Shown here: piece by piece, positions 1 through 9,181 of the stretch
Layout: each line of letters opens with the position of its first letter
Position numbering within the stretch: the stretch's first letter is position 1
Assembly (NCBI GenBank): GCA_024276275.1
Contig: JAJRXM010000049.1
Span: 112,249-176,248, forward strand
Length of the DNA stretch: 64,000 nt
From: Candidatus Zixiibacteriota bacterium
GTDB lineage: Bacteria; Zixibacteria; MSB-5A5; GN15; FEB-12
Direction: 5' to 3'
Made by a program: the position numbers and the translations under genes
Notes under the pieces: model-generated
The model's database searches: none
Seen by the model: the letters and a program-made list of their open reading frames with translations, nothing else
Told to the model about the DNA's origin: nothing

Positions 1-1130
1 TCGGGAGAGAGTATTTAATTCCCAAACCTTTTGACCCGAGAATTTTAGTATGGGAATCTGTTGCCGTAGCTAAAGCAGCGATGGAAACAGGTGTAGCTAG
101 AATTGATATCGATTTAGACGCTTACAGAGAAGAACTCAAAAATAAAATTGGCAAAGGCCGTACTATTATGAGAGTGATGATTGAAAAAGCTAAACTGAAT
201 CCAAAAAGAATTGTTTTTCCTGAAGGAGACTCAAAAAGAATTCTTCGAGCTGCCCAAATTATTAAAGCCCAAAAAATAGCACATCCGATAGTAATCGGAA
301 AACGAAAAGTGATTGAAGTTCTTGCTGAAAAACATGATATAGACTTAGACGGAATCGAAATTGTTAATCCTGCTAAATCCGATAAAACAAATGAATATGC
401 TCAAAAATTGTTTGATAAACGCTATAGAAAAGGCATGACTCAGGAAAAAGCAGCTTCAAAAATTAAAGATCCTATTTATTTCGGACTGATGATGCTTGAA
501 AGCGGTGATTGTGATACTGTTCTGTCAGGGGTTACTTCTGATTATCATACAACAGTACGACCTGCTTTGGAAATTATTGATTTAGAGGAAGGTGTCTCAA
601 GAGTTTCAGGTCTGTTTGCGATGATTGCCAAAGATAAAGTCTATATGTTTGCCGATACAACTGTAAATATTGACCCGACAGCTGAAGAGCTTGCTGAAAT
701 TGCTATCGAATCGGCTAAAGTGGCAGAACGATTTAATATAGAACCTCGGGTTGCTATGCTTTCATTTTCAAATTTTGGTTCAGCTCTGTACCCACAATCA
801 TTAAAAGTTGCCAAAGCGGTAGCTATTGTAAAAGAGAAAGCTCCTCATTTGATTGTGGAAGGTGAAATGCAGGCTGATACTGCATGAGTTTCAGAATATA
901 GGCAACGATGGTATCCATTTTCACAACTCAAGAAAAATGCAAATGTCTTAATTTTCCCCGATTTAAATTCCGGGAATATTGCCTATAAACTGGCACAAAG
1001 ACTAGGCGGCTTAGACGCTATCGGACCTATTTTAGTGGGACTCAGTAAACCTGTCCATGTTCTGCATTCAATTCATACTGTAGATGAGATAGTTGATATG
1101 GCATCAATTGCTGTTGTTGACGCTCAATAA
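1..1130 (+). pseudogene. maeB: NADP-dependent malic enzyme, C-terminal part, with in-frame TGA
   Basis: The 5' end lies outside the window; the frame is open from base 3. The first residues visible (IPKPFDPRILVWESVAVA) match the end of the malic enzyme NAD-binding domain. The rest is the phosphate acetyltransferase-like domain (VFPEGDSKRILRAAQI, then SGVTSDYHTTVRPAL), so this is the large MaeB type that decarboxylates malate to pyruvate. An in-frame TGA at 885-887 follows GEMQADTA. The same frame then resumes with VSEYRQRWYPFSQLKKNANV and runs to GLSKPVHVLHSIHTVDEIV and the true stop TAA at 1128-1130, so about 80 conserved residues follow the stop. The TGA column is usually a small hydrophobic residue in this family (recalled, not aligned), and a one-base change from TTA would explain it. 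Identity is secure; whether the stop is real is not. Confidence 0.9.
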
Positions 1131-1137
1131 AATAAAA

Positions 1138-1163
1138 AACGGAGATGCATACACATCTCCGTT
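1138..1163. terminator. Bidirectional rho-independent terminator between maeB and the hemerythrin gene
   Basis: A 9-bp perfect stem (AACGGAGAT / ATCTCCGTT) with an 8-base loop lies between two convergent genes. An A-rich tract precedes it and a T-rich tract follows, so it can end transcripts from both sides. Confidence 0.75.
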
Positions 1164-1184
1164 TATCTTTATACAAAAACAAAA

Positions 1185-1583
1185 TTAAGCAGGTTCGGGA
1201 GCTGTTGCATATTTCATATCTTCTTTCATGATATGATCAACTAACCAGCTTTTCAAGAAATTCATAACTTCCATTACAGGTAACGGTTCGTCATTATCAA
1301 AACGTTTGATTAACTGTACAACTTGTTGAATAAGTTTTGTATGCTCAGCCTTATGAGAAGCAAATTCATTAAACTGTATCGATTTTAACATTTTTTCTTC
1401 AGCATCAAAATGTGTCTGAGTGTAATCAGCAAGAGATTTTAATACTGTTCCGATTTCTTCTTTTGCTTTACCGGTTTTCATTGCATCGTGTAGTTGATTT
1501 ACCAATTCAATCAACTTTTTGTGTTGGTGATCCATTTCAGGGTTTTTTACAGAGTATTTTTCATCCCAATTCATAAAAGCCAT
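1185..1583 (-). CDS. Bacteriohemerythrin-like oxygen-binding protein
   Basis: This 132-residue protein is a single hemerythrin domain with a non-heme di-iron site that binds O2 reversibly. All expected ligands are visible: His21 (in MDHQHKKL), His58 and Glu62 (HFDAEE), His77 and His81 (SHKAEH), and His117 with Asp122 (HIMKED). There is no signal peptide or extra domain, so it should be a soluble cytoplasmic protein for oxygen storage, delivery or sensing. The start is supported by an AAAGGAGG-type ribosome binding site just upstream. The gene is monocistronic and converges on maeB across a shared terminator. Length is normal for bacteriohemerythrins (about 130-150 residues). Confidence 0.9.
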   Translation of the reverse strand: MAFMNWDEKYSVKNPEMDHQHKKLIELVNQLHDAMKTGKAKEEIGTVLKSLADYTQTHFDAEEKMLKSIQFNEFASHKAEHTKLIQQVVQLIKRFDNDEPLPVMEVMNFLKSWLVDHIMKEDMKYATAPEPA

Positions 1584-2016
1584 ACAACCTCCTTTTGTTT
1601 TATAACATTAAAGTTGACTTCTTCTATAATATCGGAAAATCAGCACTTCCCTTTAAGAAATTACATGATTATAGCGTACTTTACATTATTTTTCAGGACG
1701 GTAAAGTGTTCTTGTCCTTCTTGTAACGTATTAAATTTCATACAGATACCAAACTCTACACAGACATAAAAAGATTTTCGACCTGAAAAAGAAAAGATAA
1801 ATTAGTCAGGAAATTTTATAGTATTATGAACCCTGTGAAACTATATAATAAGCTCATTTTCAATTAGAAAAAATAATCGAATACCTATAACAATAACATT
1901 TTTCAATCTTTTTATTTGCTCTTTATACTTTAAAACAGTAAACTTGTACAATGTGTATATCTATGAATAGTATAGATATAGTTTAAAGTAGATTATTTTA
2001 GTTAAAAGGATTTGAC
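1584..2016. other. AT-rich intergenic region between divergent hemerythrin and mreB genes
   Basis: 433 bases with no credible gene; the short open frames here lack coding character. It must hold the divergent promoters for the hemerythrin gene and mreB. Apart from the mreB promoter candidate at 1944-1973, nothing distinctive was seen. Confidence 0.6.
1944..1973 (+). promoter_or_regulatory. Candidate sigma-70 promoter for mreB
   Basis: TTGTAC (1944-1949) and TAGTAT (1968-1973) are separated by 18 bases, about 45 bases before the mreB start. The match is moderate in an AT-rich background, so this is tentative. Confidence 0.35.
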
Positions 2017-3045
2017 TTGGGAATTTTTGATTCATTATCAAATGATATAGGGATAGATTTAGGAACAGCAAATACCTTAGTGTATGTCAAAGGACAGGGG
2101 ATTGTTTTAAATGAACCTTCTGTGGTTGCTATCGAAAAATCAACCGGCAAAGTATTGGCTATCGGTTCTGCCGCCAAAGAAATGATGGGGCGGACACCTG
2201 GTTCTATTGCTGCTATCAGACCGCTCAAAGATGGCGTAATTGCTGATTTTGATATTTCTGAAAGACTCATTGCTGATTTTATCAGGCGAGTCGTGAAACA
2301 TAAATTTTTGATGAAGCCGCGAGTTGTTATCTCGGTTCCATCCGGTATTACCGAAGTAGAAAAAAGAGCTGTACGTGATTCGGCAGAAAATGCCGGTGCC
2401 AGAGAAGTATATCTTATTCAAGAGCCGATGGCAGCTGCTATAGGTGTCGGACTTCCGGTAGATCAACCCTCAGGCAGTATGGTTATTGATATCGGAGGAG
2501 GTACATCAGAAATTGCGGTAATCGCCTTAAATGGAATTATCAATGATACTTCTGTACGAATTGCAGGTGATGAATTTAACGACGCTATCATAATGTATCT
2601 TAAAAAAAATTACAATCTTCTTATCGGTGAACTAACAGCAGAAGAAATAAAAATTCAAATCGGTTCCGCCTTTCCTCTTGATGAAGAACTCTCTATGGAA
2701 ATCAAAGGGCGTGACCTTGTTGCCGGAGTTCCTAAAAATCTTACTTTATCCTCTGTACAAGTCCGAGAAGCTATTTCTGAAACTGTAGATAGTATTGTCG
2801 AAGCAGTCAGGCAGGCTCTTGAGCAAACCCCTCCCGAATTAGCCTCAGATATCTTGGAACGAGGTATTATCTTAACCGGCGGTGGAGCTTTACTTCGTGG
2901 ATTGGACAAACGCCTCAGGCAGGAAACCAATCTTCCGGTGAATATAGCCGATGACCCTCTTACTTGTGTTGTACGCGGTTCAGGCAAGGTTTTATCCGAT
3001 TTTGCAGGGTATTCCAAGGTTTTAGAAAAAAGTCGTAGAGATTAA
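2017..3045 (+). CDS. mreB: Rod shape-determining protein MreB/Mbl
   Basis: A 342-residue actin-like ATPase of normal family length. Its filaments under the inner membrane guide lateral wall synthesis and rod shape. The signature blocks are present in order: phosphate-1 loop near residue 12 ([18 protein letters not shown]), [20 protein letters not shown], the phosphate-2 region [15 protein letters not shown], and the adenosine motif [15 protein letters not shown]. Translation appears to start at TTG 2017, six bases after an AAAAGGA site; no in-frame ATG fits. No mreC or mreD follows, and a strong terminator lies 18 bases after the stop, so the gene is monocistronic, unlike the common mreBCD operon. 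Confidence 0.95.
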   Translation: MGIFDSLSNDIGIDLGTANTLVYVKGQGIVLNEPSVVAIEKSTGKVLAIGSAAKEMMGRTPGSIAAIRPLKDGVIADFDISERLIADFIRRVVKHKFLMKPRVVISVPSGITEVEKRAVRDSAENAGAREVYLIQEPMAAAIGVGLPVDQPSGSMVIDIGGGTSEIAVIALNGIINDTSVRIAGDEFNDAIIMYLKKNYNLLIGELTAEEIKIQIGSAFPLDEELSMEIKGRDLVAGVPKNLTLSSVQVREAISETVDSIVEAVRQALEQTPPELASDILERGIILTGGGALLRGLDKRLRQETNLPVNIADDPLTCVVRGSGKVLSDFAGYSKVLEKSRRD

Positions 3046-3063
3046 AAAATAGTTAAGTCGTTG

Positions 3064-3089
3064 AGCCGGAGTTATATCCGGCTTTTTTT
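3064..3089 (+). terminator. Rho-independent terminator after mreB
   Basis: A perfect 7-bp stem AGCCGGA / TCCGGCT with a 6-base loop is followed by a run of seven T. Confidence 0.9.
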
Positions 3090-3150
3090 ATGACTTGTAT
3101 ATAATGATTAATCTTTTTATCGTTTCTGTTGTCTTATAAGCGAACAAAAT

Positions 3151-3708
3151 ATGATGAAAATAGAAAGCCACATATCGGTTGATGACTTAGTGAGACAAGC
3201 CCAGAAAGGCGACCGGCAGGCATTTTCTGAGATAGTGAGAGTACTTATGAATAGAATTTCAGCCCTAACATATAAAATGACTTCAGATAAAGAAATGGCT
3301 GTTGATATAGCTCAGGATTCATTTATTTCTGCTTGGCAGAATTTACATACTTTTAAGTTTGAGGCTAAATTTGAAAGTTGGCTGTATCGGATTGCTTACA
3401 ATAAATCTTTAAATGCTATCAAAAAAGAAGATAGACACACCAATGATTTTGATTTTGAAAGTCAGGTATCAAATTCAGACCCCGAACGCGAACTTTACCA
3501 AAGAGAATTGAAAGCTAAAGTCTTAACATTTTTAGAAACGCTTCCCAAAGAGCAAAGGGCTGTCTTTGAATTTAGATTTTATAAAGGCTTATCATTTAAA
3601 GAAATTGCCGACACAACCGGAAAAGCATTAGGAACCGTCAAAACTTTATACCGCGAGGCAGTTAAAAAACTTCGCGATATTGCTATTACACAAAGGTGGA
3701 CAGCATGA
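3151..3708 (+). CDS. ECF-family RNA polymerase sigma factor
   Basis: A 185-residue sigma-70 family group 4 factor that redirects RNA polymerase to a small regulon. Region 2 spans about residues 20-90 (DIAQDSFISAWQNLHTF, then ESWLYRIAYNKSLNAIKK). Region 4 spans about residues 125-180 (FLETLPKEQRAVFEFRFYKG, then FKEIADTTGKALGTVKTLYR). Two adjacent ATG codons (3151 and 3154) are possible starts. The gene overlaps its anti-sigma partner by 4 bases (ATGA), which implies translational coupling, and two periplasmic Spy/CpxP-like genes follow in the same operon. That layout suggests an envelope-stress or metal-stress switch that also regulates itself; this is inference. Confidence 0.92.
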   Translation: MMKIESHISVDDLVRQAQKGDRQAFSEIVRVLMNRISALTYKMTSDKEMAVDIAQDSFISAWQNLHTFKFEAKFESWLYRIAYNKSLNAIKKEDRHTNDFDFESQVSNSDPERELYQRELKAKVLTFLETLPKEQRAVFEFRFYKGLSFKEIADTTGKALGTVKTLYREAVKKLRDIAITQRWTA

Positions 3709-4241
3709 GCTGTAATAAATATGAACAAGATCTGTTTGAGTCGTTTGGTGTTGACTCACTCTCTGATGAACTAAAAAAACATATTCAAACTTGTGCATCT
3801 TGTAATGACATTTTTAATAACTTACAATCGGTAACATCTGAAATTGGTTCTGATGATTTGTTTTATGAATCGGATGAAGTTGTTGCCAAAAGAGTTGATG
3901 CCGTTAATACCAAAATTGATGAGCTCGAATTATTTAAGGTAATTGATCCGAAGACTAGATGGAAATCGTATGTACCTATGGCAGCAGCCCTCTTTTTGAT
4001 TGTCGGTGTCGGCTTGATTACAAAATTAACATTACATTTTGACGGTTCTATTCAGTCAGCAGATAATTCCAAACCTGAAATTACATTTGTATCATTAACC
4101 GATGATGACACAAAATCACTCGCCGAAATTGATATCTCTGAATTTGTTGATGATTACAATACCGAATTTTCTCTTGATGAAATGTCAGAAGAGGAATATA
4201 AGTATCTGGAAGAAAATCTTAATATTGGAGAAATTCTCTAA
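3705..4241 (+). CDS. Membrane-anchored zinc-finger-type anti-sigma factor
   Basis: About 178 residues. The N-terminus has a Cys/His arrangement (an early Cys, then HIQTCASCNDIF) typical of zf-HC2 anti-sigma domains that clasp the cognate sigma factor. One transmembrane segment follows near the middle (AAALFLIVGVGLITKL), then an acidic region of about 75 residues expected in the periplasm. I place the start at ATG 3705, which overlaps the sigma stop as ATGA and sits 8 bases after AAAGG; a GTG at 3696 is a weaker alternative. It should hold the upstream ECF factor inactive until an envelope signal arrives. Its stop overlaps the next start by one base. Confidence 0.82.
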   Translation: MSCNKYEQDLFESFGVDSLSDELKKHIQTCASCNDIFNNLQSVTSEIGSDDLFYESDEVVAKRVDAVNTKIDELELFKVIDPKTRWKSYVPMAAALFLIVGVGLITKLTLHFDGSIQSADNSKPEITFVSLTDDDTKSLAEIDISEFVDDYNTEFSLDEMSEEEYKYLEENLNIGEIL

Positions 4242-4837
4242 TGCGAAAATATCTAGTTTTTATACTTTTTATTTTTATTGTATCAGGGATAGATACGCAA
4301 TTGTTTGCTCAACACAGAGGTGATATAATTATAGCACAACAGGGACAGCGCGACATAGGACAACGTGATCAAAGACGCGGTAATAATCCCCGCCAAAGAG
4401 ACAGGCAGAAAGATCGACCGAATATCAAACAAAGAAGAGCATTGGAAGATTTAAAAAGATTTGAACGACTTCGTATGCTGAAACTTTTAGACTTGCTCAA
4501 TCTTGATGAAAATACTGAGGCACGGGTAATTCCGCATATTCGGAAATTTCATAAACAGATGTTTGGATTTATTAAAGAACACGAGGTAATGATAAACCAA
4601 CTGGCTAACGGACTAAAAAAACACAAATTTTCAGACGATGAAATTATTGAAAGAATTATTGAAATAGACCAATTAGAACGGAAACGCCAGGACAGAATCG
4701 GTGAGTTTCACCGACAGGCAAAAGAAGTATTAACAGCTGAGCAATTAGGTAAGTTGTATGTTTTTCAGGCTCGGTTTGGAGCCGAAGTGCGTGAAAAAAT
4801 GCGGGACTTTAAAAAAGCTCAAGATAAACGTCCTTAA
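4241..4837 (+). CDS. Periplasmic Spy/CpxP-like protein
   Basis: A 198-residue exported protein. It has a signal peptide (hydrophobic core LVFILFIFIVSGI, probable cleavage after LFA), then a Gln/Arg-rich stretch and a long, charged, mostly helical domain. One LTxxQ motif (LTAEQLGKLY) near the C-terminus is the hallmark of the CpxP/Spy/zinc-resistance-associated family of periplasmic chaperones and stress sensors. It overlaps the anti-sigma gene by one base, so it is in the sigma operon. The basic low-complexity segment (residues about 35-65) is not typical of Spy and might bind an acidic partner. Family placement rests on the motif and helical character only. Confidence 0.65.
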   Translation: MRKYLVFILFIFIVSGIDTQLFAQHRGDIIIAQQGQRDIGQRDQRRGNNPRQRDRQKDRPNIKQRRALEDLKRFERLRMLKLLDLLNLDENTEARVIPHIRKFHKQMFGFIKEHEVMINQLANGLKKHKFSDDEIIERIIEIDQLERKRQDRIGEFHRQAKEVLTAEQLGKLYVFQARFGAEVREKMRDFKKAQDKRP

Positions 4838-4883
4838 AATATAACTGATAACTATCTTGTAAACTATATACAAAGGAGTAAAC

Positions 4884-5402
4884 ATGAAAAAGGTAATAAT
4901 CTTAACTCTTTTATCTGCTCTCTTTATAGCAGGCATTGCCTATGCTCTACCGGGACGGGGAGATCGAGGACACAAACTCGGACAAAAATCAAACGGTTTG
5001 ATGATGATTTTAAAAATGAAAGATAAGCTAGAACTCAACGACAAACAAACCGAGCAGCTTGAAAATATGGCTGTTGATTTTAGAATACAACAGATTGATT
5101 TACGTGCTGAAATTCAAAAAGAAAAAGTTCTCATGAGATATCTTATGCGTAATGACGATGCTGCCGAGAAAGAAGTATTTGATAAAATTGATAAAATTGC
5201 AGGACTCAAAGCTGATAGTAAAAAACTTAGATTTAGTCAACGCAAAGCTGTTCAAAATATCTTAACCGATGAACAGTCTGAAAAACTTCAGGAACTTCGC
5301 AAGAAACATCGGTTTATGGGCAAATCGGACGGTGACTGTGAACATCCTCCTGAGTTTGGACCTCAAGGTAGAAACTTCAAAGGCAATCCTCATAGATTAT
5401 AG
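4884..5402 (+). CDS. Second periplasmic Spy/CpxP-like protein
   Basis: A 172-residue exported protein with a clear signal peptide (MKKVIILTLLSALFIAGIAYA). The helical domain has two LTxxQ-like motifs (LNDKQTEQL and LTDEQSEKL), as in Spy, CpxP and ZraP, which form cradle-shaped periplasmic chaperones. The C-terminus is rich in His, Gly and Pro with one Cys (GDCEHPPEFGPQG) and could bind metal. An AAAGGAG site lies 7 bases before the ATG. It follows its relative by 46 bases and precedes a terminator, so it ends the ECF operon. The likely role is as effector or feedback sensor of the envelope-stress response. Confidence 0.72.
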   Translation: MKKVIILTLLSALFIAGIAYALPGRGDRGHKLGQKSNGLMMILKMKDKLELNDKQTEQLENMAVDFRIQQIDLRAEIQKEKVLMRYLMRNDDAAEKEVFDKIDKIAGLKADSKKLRFSQRKAVQNILTDEQSEKLQELRKKHRFMGKSDGDCEHPPEFGPQGRNFKGNPHRL

Positions 5403-5441
5403 CAGAGTTAGAATTTAAAGGCAGATAACTGTACTGCCACT

Positions 5442-5472
5442 AAAAGGGAACAGATTTTTCTGTTCCCTTTTT
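5442..5472 (+). terminator. Rho-independent terminator ending the ECF sigma operon
   Basis: A 12-bp stem AAAAGGGAACAG / CTGTTCCCTTTT with a 6-base loop, ending in a T tract. Confidence 0.9.
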
Positions 5473-5553
5473 AAACACCTGGAATTCTGCCAAAATGACG
5501 GTCGCATGCCGTTTTTGCTTGACTATTACATTGTTTTCTGACATATTTGTCAT

Positions 5554-7773
5554 ATGAAAATATCCCCACAAGAAATTATACAATTTATCAAAGCAAAATC
5601 AGACCATCCGATGAAAATGAAAGAGCTGTCGCATGCTCTCGGATTAACAAGCAGTGACTACGCATCGTTTCGCAATGCAGTCAAAAAGCTTATCGCATCA
5701 GGCGAACTGATTAAACTGAAACGCGGACGAATTGGCATTGCCGAAGAACTCAATGTTCGGGTAGGTACTATATCTGTTGCCAAGGGTGGATTCGGGTTCT
5801 TAATGACCGAGGGAATAGACGATGATCTGTTTATTGCTCAGTCAAAACTTCTAACCGCATTAGACGGCGACAAAGTAATGGCACGCATCGACGGTATCGA
5901 AGGCGGGCGACAAACAGGAACAGTTATAAAAATCATTGAAAGAGGAATACGAAATATTGTCGGACTGTTTCAAAAATCACCGACCTTTTCATTTGTCGTT
6001 CCTGATAATAAAAAAATACAGCGTGATATTTATATCCCTACAAAACTTTCGATAAAAGCCAAAGACGGTCAGAAGGTCGTTTGTGTCATTACCGAATGGG
6101 ATGATCCAAACCGAAACCCCGAAGGTGAAATTACCGAGATACTTGGGTTCCCGGGGCAACCTCGTGTAGATATGTTGGCTGTCATTAAATCGTATGACTT
6201 ACCCGAGGCATTTCCCGAAGAAGTTTTAGACGAAGCAGAAATAGAATCTGCAAAACTAGATGAGATTACTGTAGATGAAAGAATTGATTTAACTAAAGAG
6301 TGCATTTATACAATAGATCCGGAAGATGCCAAAGATCATGATGACGCTATCTCAGTAATAAAATTAGAAAAAGGATTTAGACTGTCAGTACATATTGCCG
6401 ATGTTTCGCATTATGTTACCGAAGGAAGTGAACTTGATAAAGAGGCATTCAAAAGGGGAAATTCGGTTTATCTGCCCGGGATGGTTGTACCGATGCTTCC
6501 GGAGGTTCTTTCTAATAATATCTGCTCATTAAAACTGAATAAAAAACGTCTGGCTCATTCGGTCTCTATAGATTTTGATAAAAGAGGGAAGATGCTGAAT
6601 TTTTCATTTTCCGATACTCTTATAAAATCAAATGCAAAATTAAGTTATGAAGATGTTCAGGAGTATTTTGATTCGGGTGAAGTAACAGCAAAAATAAGAA
6701 AAGTAAAAGAAAATTTAGATACAGCCCGTGAACTGGCAAATATCCTGACCTATAAAAGAATTTCCGACGGGTCTTTGGATTTTGATTTACCCGAATCAAA
6801 TATAATTTTAAATAAAAACGGCGAGGTCATAGACCTTGCGGCTAAAATCCGTTTGGAATCGCATCGTTTAGTCGAAGAGTTTATGCTGGCAGCAAATCAG
6901 GCAGTCGCATTACATTTGTTCCGTAATGCTCAGCCGTTTTTATATCGGGTTCATGAAAAACCGGATAGCGATAGACTACAGGAATTTTCTTAATTGATGA
7001 AAAGAATCGGCTTTTCATTTCCAATTTCAAAAAATATGTCTCCTAAACTCTTTTCCCGTTTCTTGGGTAAAGTACAGGATGACCCCAAGGCAGACTATAT
7101 CAACGAATTGCTTTTGCGTTCAATGAGCAAGGCTGTCTATCAACGGGAGAACCTCGGACATTTTGGATTAGCGTTTAAGTATTATACACATTTTACTTCT
7201 CCGATACGTCGGTATGCTGATTTGGTAGTGCATAGGCTGCTCAGAAAATTGAAAAACGGCAAGTATCCACCTGCTTTTGCCAAAAAAGTTCCCACGTATA
7301 TCGACCGAGTTGCCAAACAATGTTCAGCTACCGAAAGGGTAGCCACAAAAGCAGAGCGGGATGCGGTCAAAATAAAACAGATTTCCTTTATGGCAAACCA
7401 TGTCGGAGATGAATATCCGGGTGTTATTACCGGGGTTATGTCTTATGGTTTTTTTGTACGTCTCGATGAGATGGGTGTCGAGGGGATGGTGCGAATGTCA
7501 ACGATTGATGATGACTATTATATTTTTGATGAATCGCATTACCGCATAGTCGGCAGAAGGCGCGGGAAAATCTATCAGCTCGGGGATAAAGTTCAAGTTG
7601 GCGTTTTAAAAGTTAATAAAACAGCAGCCGAAATGGACCTGTTTGTTGTTATGTCTGAAAAAGAAAAATCTTCAAAAAAACAATCAGCTAAATTTAAAAT
7701 GGATAAAAAAAATAATTCACAAAAATATCAGACCAAAAAATTTGTAAAACAGAAACAAAAAAACAAAAAATGA
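5554..7773 (+). pseudogene. rnr: Ribonuclease R with in-frame TAA
   Basis: The complete frame encodes about 739 residues, a normal RNase R length. In order: an N-terminal winged helix (about 1-65), OB/cold-shock-like domains, the RNB catalytic domain with metal-binding Asp255, Asp261, Asp263 and Asp264 (TIDPEDAKDHDDAI), an S1 domain (about 625-700) and a Lys-rich tail. RNase R degrades structured RNA 3' to 5'. Codon 480 is TAA (6991-6993), between RLQEFS and LMKRIGFSF in the middle of the RNB domain. The homologous frame continues without shift through the RNB substrate-loop region (HFTSPIRRYADLVVHRLLRK). TTA to TAA is the simplest origin. A product ending at codon 480 would lack part of RNB and the whole S1 domain. 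The next gene overlaps the stop by 4 bases. Confidence 0.92.
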
Positions 7774-9179
7774 AAAATAATGTAGTCATACTTTCCGGAA
7801 ATAACATTGCTCTTTCGATGGAATGGGATAAGATAGGGACTGTCGTCAGTGAGCTATCTGAACTATATCAAATAGTCAAAGAAACCGAGATAGATTTAAT
7901 TATTGTCGGTCAGGATAGAATTGATCTCCGTTCGCAAGTTGCGGTCAAAATAAGAAGATATAACGGACTGACTGATATTTGGAAAGTAACCCAAGGTAAT
8001 TATGATGAGGCAGACTTAGAAAATCATTTTGACGGCTCTTTTTCAATCGAAATCGGCAAAACAGGAATCATAAAAAAAGTCAAGCAGATATTGCATTCCA
8101 AAGAACTGCTTTCTAAATACAACATAATCGCCCGTTCATCAAAAATGAAACTGATAGCTGAAACCGTTCATCGTATAGCACCGACAGATGTACCGGTATT
8201 AATTGTCGGACCGTCAGGAGCAGGTAAAGAATTAGTCGCAAAAGCAATTCATCTTGATTCACTAAGAGAGAACGATTCATTTGTTGCGGTTAATTGCGGT
8301 GCTATTGCTGAAGGAATTTTAGAGTCAGAATTGTTTGGACATGAAAAAGGTGCCTTTACAGGTTCTGTTTCAAAAAGGGAAGGACTGTTTAAAAAAGCTG
8401 ACAACGGTATTATATTTTTAGATGAAATCGGTGAGACTAAACCTGAGATGCAGGTAAAACTGCTGCGAGTTTTAGAAGACGGTACCTATTACCCGGTCGG
8501 CTCATCAAATGCCCAACATACCAATGTTCGTATTGTATCTGCTACAAATAGAGATTTGTTAGAAGCTATTGCAGAAAAAAAATTCAGAGAAGATTTATAT
8601 TTCAGAATCGGTGTTGTAAAAATTACCCTCCCGCCTCTTTTTGAACGCAAGGCTGATATTCAACCGCTGATAAAACATTTTTGGAGAACAGAAAAACTTG
8701 ATTATTCCGACTCTGCATTGGAACTGCTTATGCAGTATGATTGGCCGGGTAATGTACGGCAGTTGAAAAATTTTACCGATAGAATGATTGCTTTCAGACA
8801 AAAAGGGATTGTAGATGAAAAGGATGTCAGGCAATTTATTGAAGAACAGCATTCTCAAGGTACAAACCTACCGGTTTCTACGGGGAAAACATCAGAAGAA
8901 GCCGGACAGGAGCTCATATATCATGCAATTCTTTCATTAGGTTCTGAAATAAAAATGCTTCGTGATCTTATACTCTCTCATCTACCTAGTACAAATCCAA
9001 ATGCAATACAACCCGATTCACCAGAAGCAGTAAAAGGCATGACTGTTGACCAGATGGAAAAAATGATGATTCGTCAGGTGCTGCTTGAAACTGACGGAAA
9101 CCGTAAAGAGGCAGCCAAAAAACTGGGAATGGGTGAGCGGACTTTATATAGAAAATTAAGTAAATATAATTTGAGCTAA
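7770..9179 (+). CDS. Sigma-54-dependent activator with degenerate receiver-like N-terminus
   Basis: A 469-residue bacterial enhancer-binding protein. The AAA+ domain has Walker A GPSGAGKE (147-154), the sigma-54 contact loop GAFTG (194-198) and Walker B GIIFLDE (213-219). A Fis-type helix-turn-helix ends the protein (NRKEAAKKLGMGERTLYRKL). The first ~115 residues have the alternating strand/helix look of a receiver, but I see neither the acidic pocket nor a convincing phospho-acceptor Asp, so control by phosphorylation is doubtful. It overlaps rnr by ATGA and leads into the barrel/lamin-tail genes. It may activate sigma-54 promoters for envelope functions; its targets are unknown. Confidence 0.88.
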   Translation: MKNNVVILSGNNIALSMEWDKIGTVVSELSELYQIVKETEIDLIIVGQDRIDLRSQVAVKIRRYNGLTDIWKVTQGNYDEADLENHFDGSFSIEIGKTGIIKKVKQILHSKELLSKYNIIARSSKMKLIAETVHRIAPTDVPVLIVGPSGAGKELVAKAIHLDSLRENDSFVAVNCGAIAEGILESELFGHEKGAFTGSVSKREGLFKKADNGIIFLDEIGETKPEMQVKLLRVLEDGTYYPVGSSNAQHTNVRIVSATNRDLLEAIAEKKFREDLYFRIGVVKITLPPLFERKADIQPLIKHFWRTEKLDYSDSALELLMQYDWPGNVRQLKNFTDRMIAFRQKGIVDEKDVRQFIEEQHSQGTNLPVSTGKTSEEAGQELIYHAILSLGSEIKMLRDLILSHLPSTNPNAIQPDSPEAVKGMTVDQMEKMMIRQVLLETDGNRKEAAKKLGMGERTLYRKLSKYNLS

Positions 9180-9181
9180 TC

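Noticed and set aside
885..887. Selenocysteine codon in maeB
   Set aside because: The position is not a Cys or Sec site in the family, there is no redox role, and no obvious SECIS-like hairpin follows directly.
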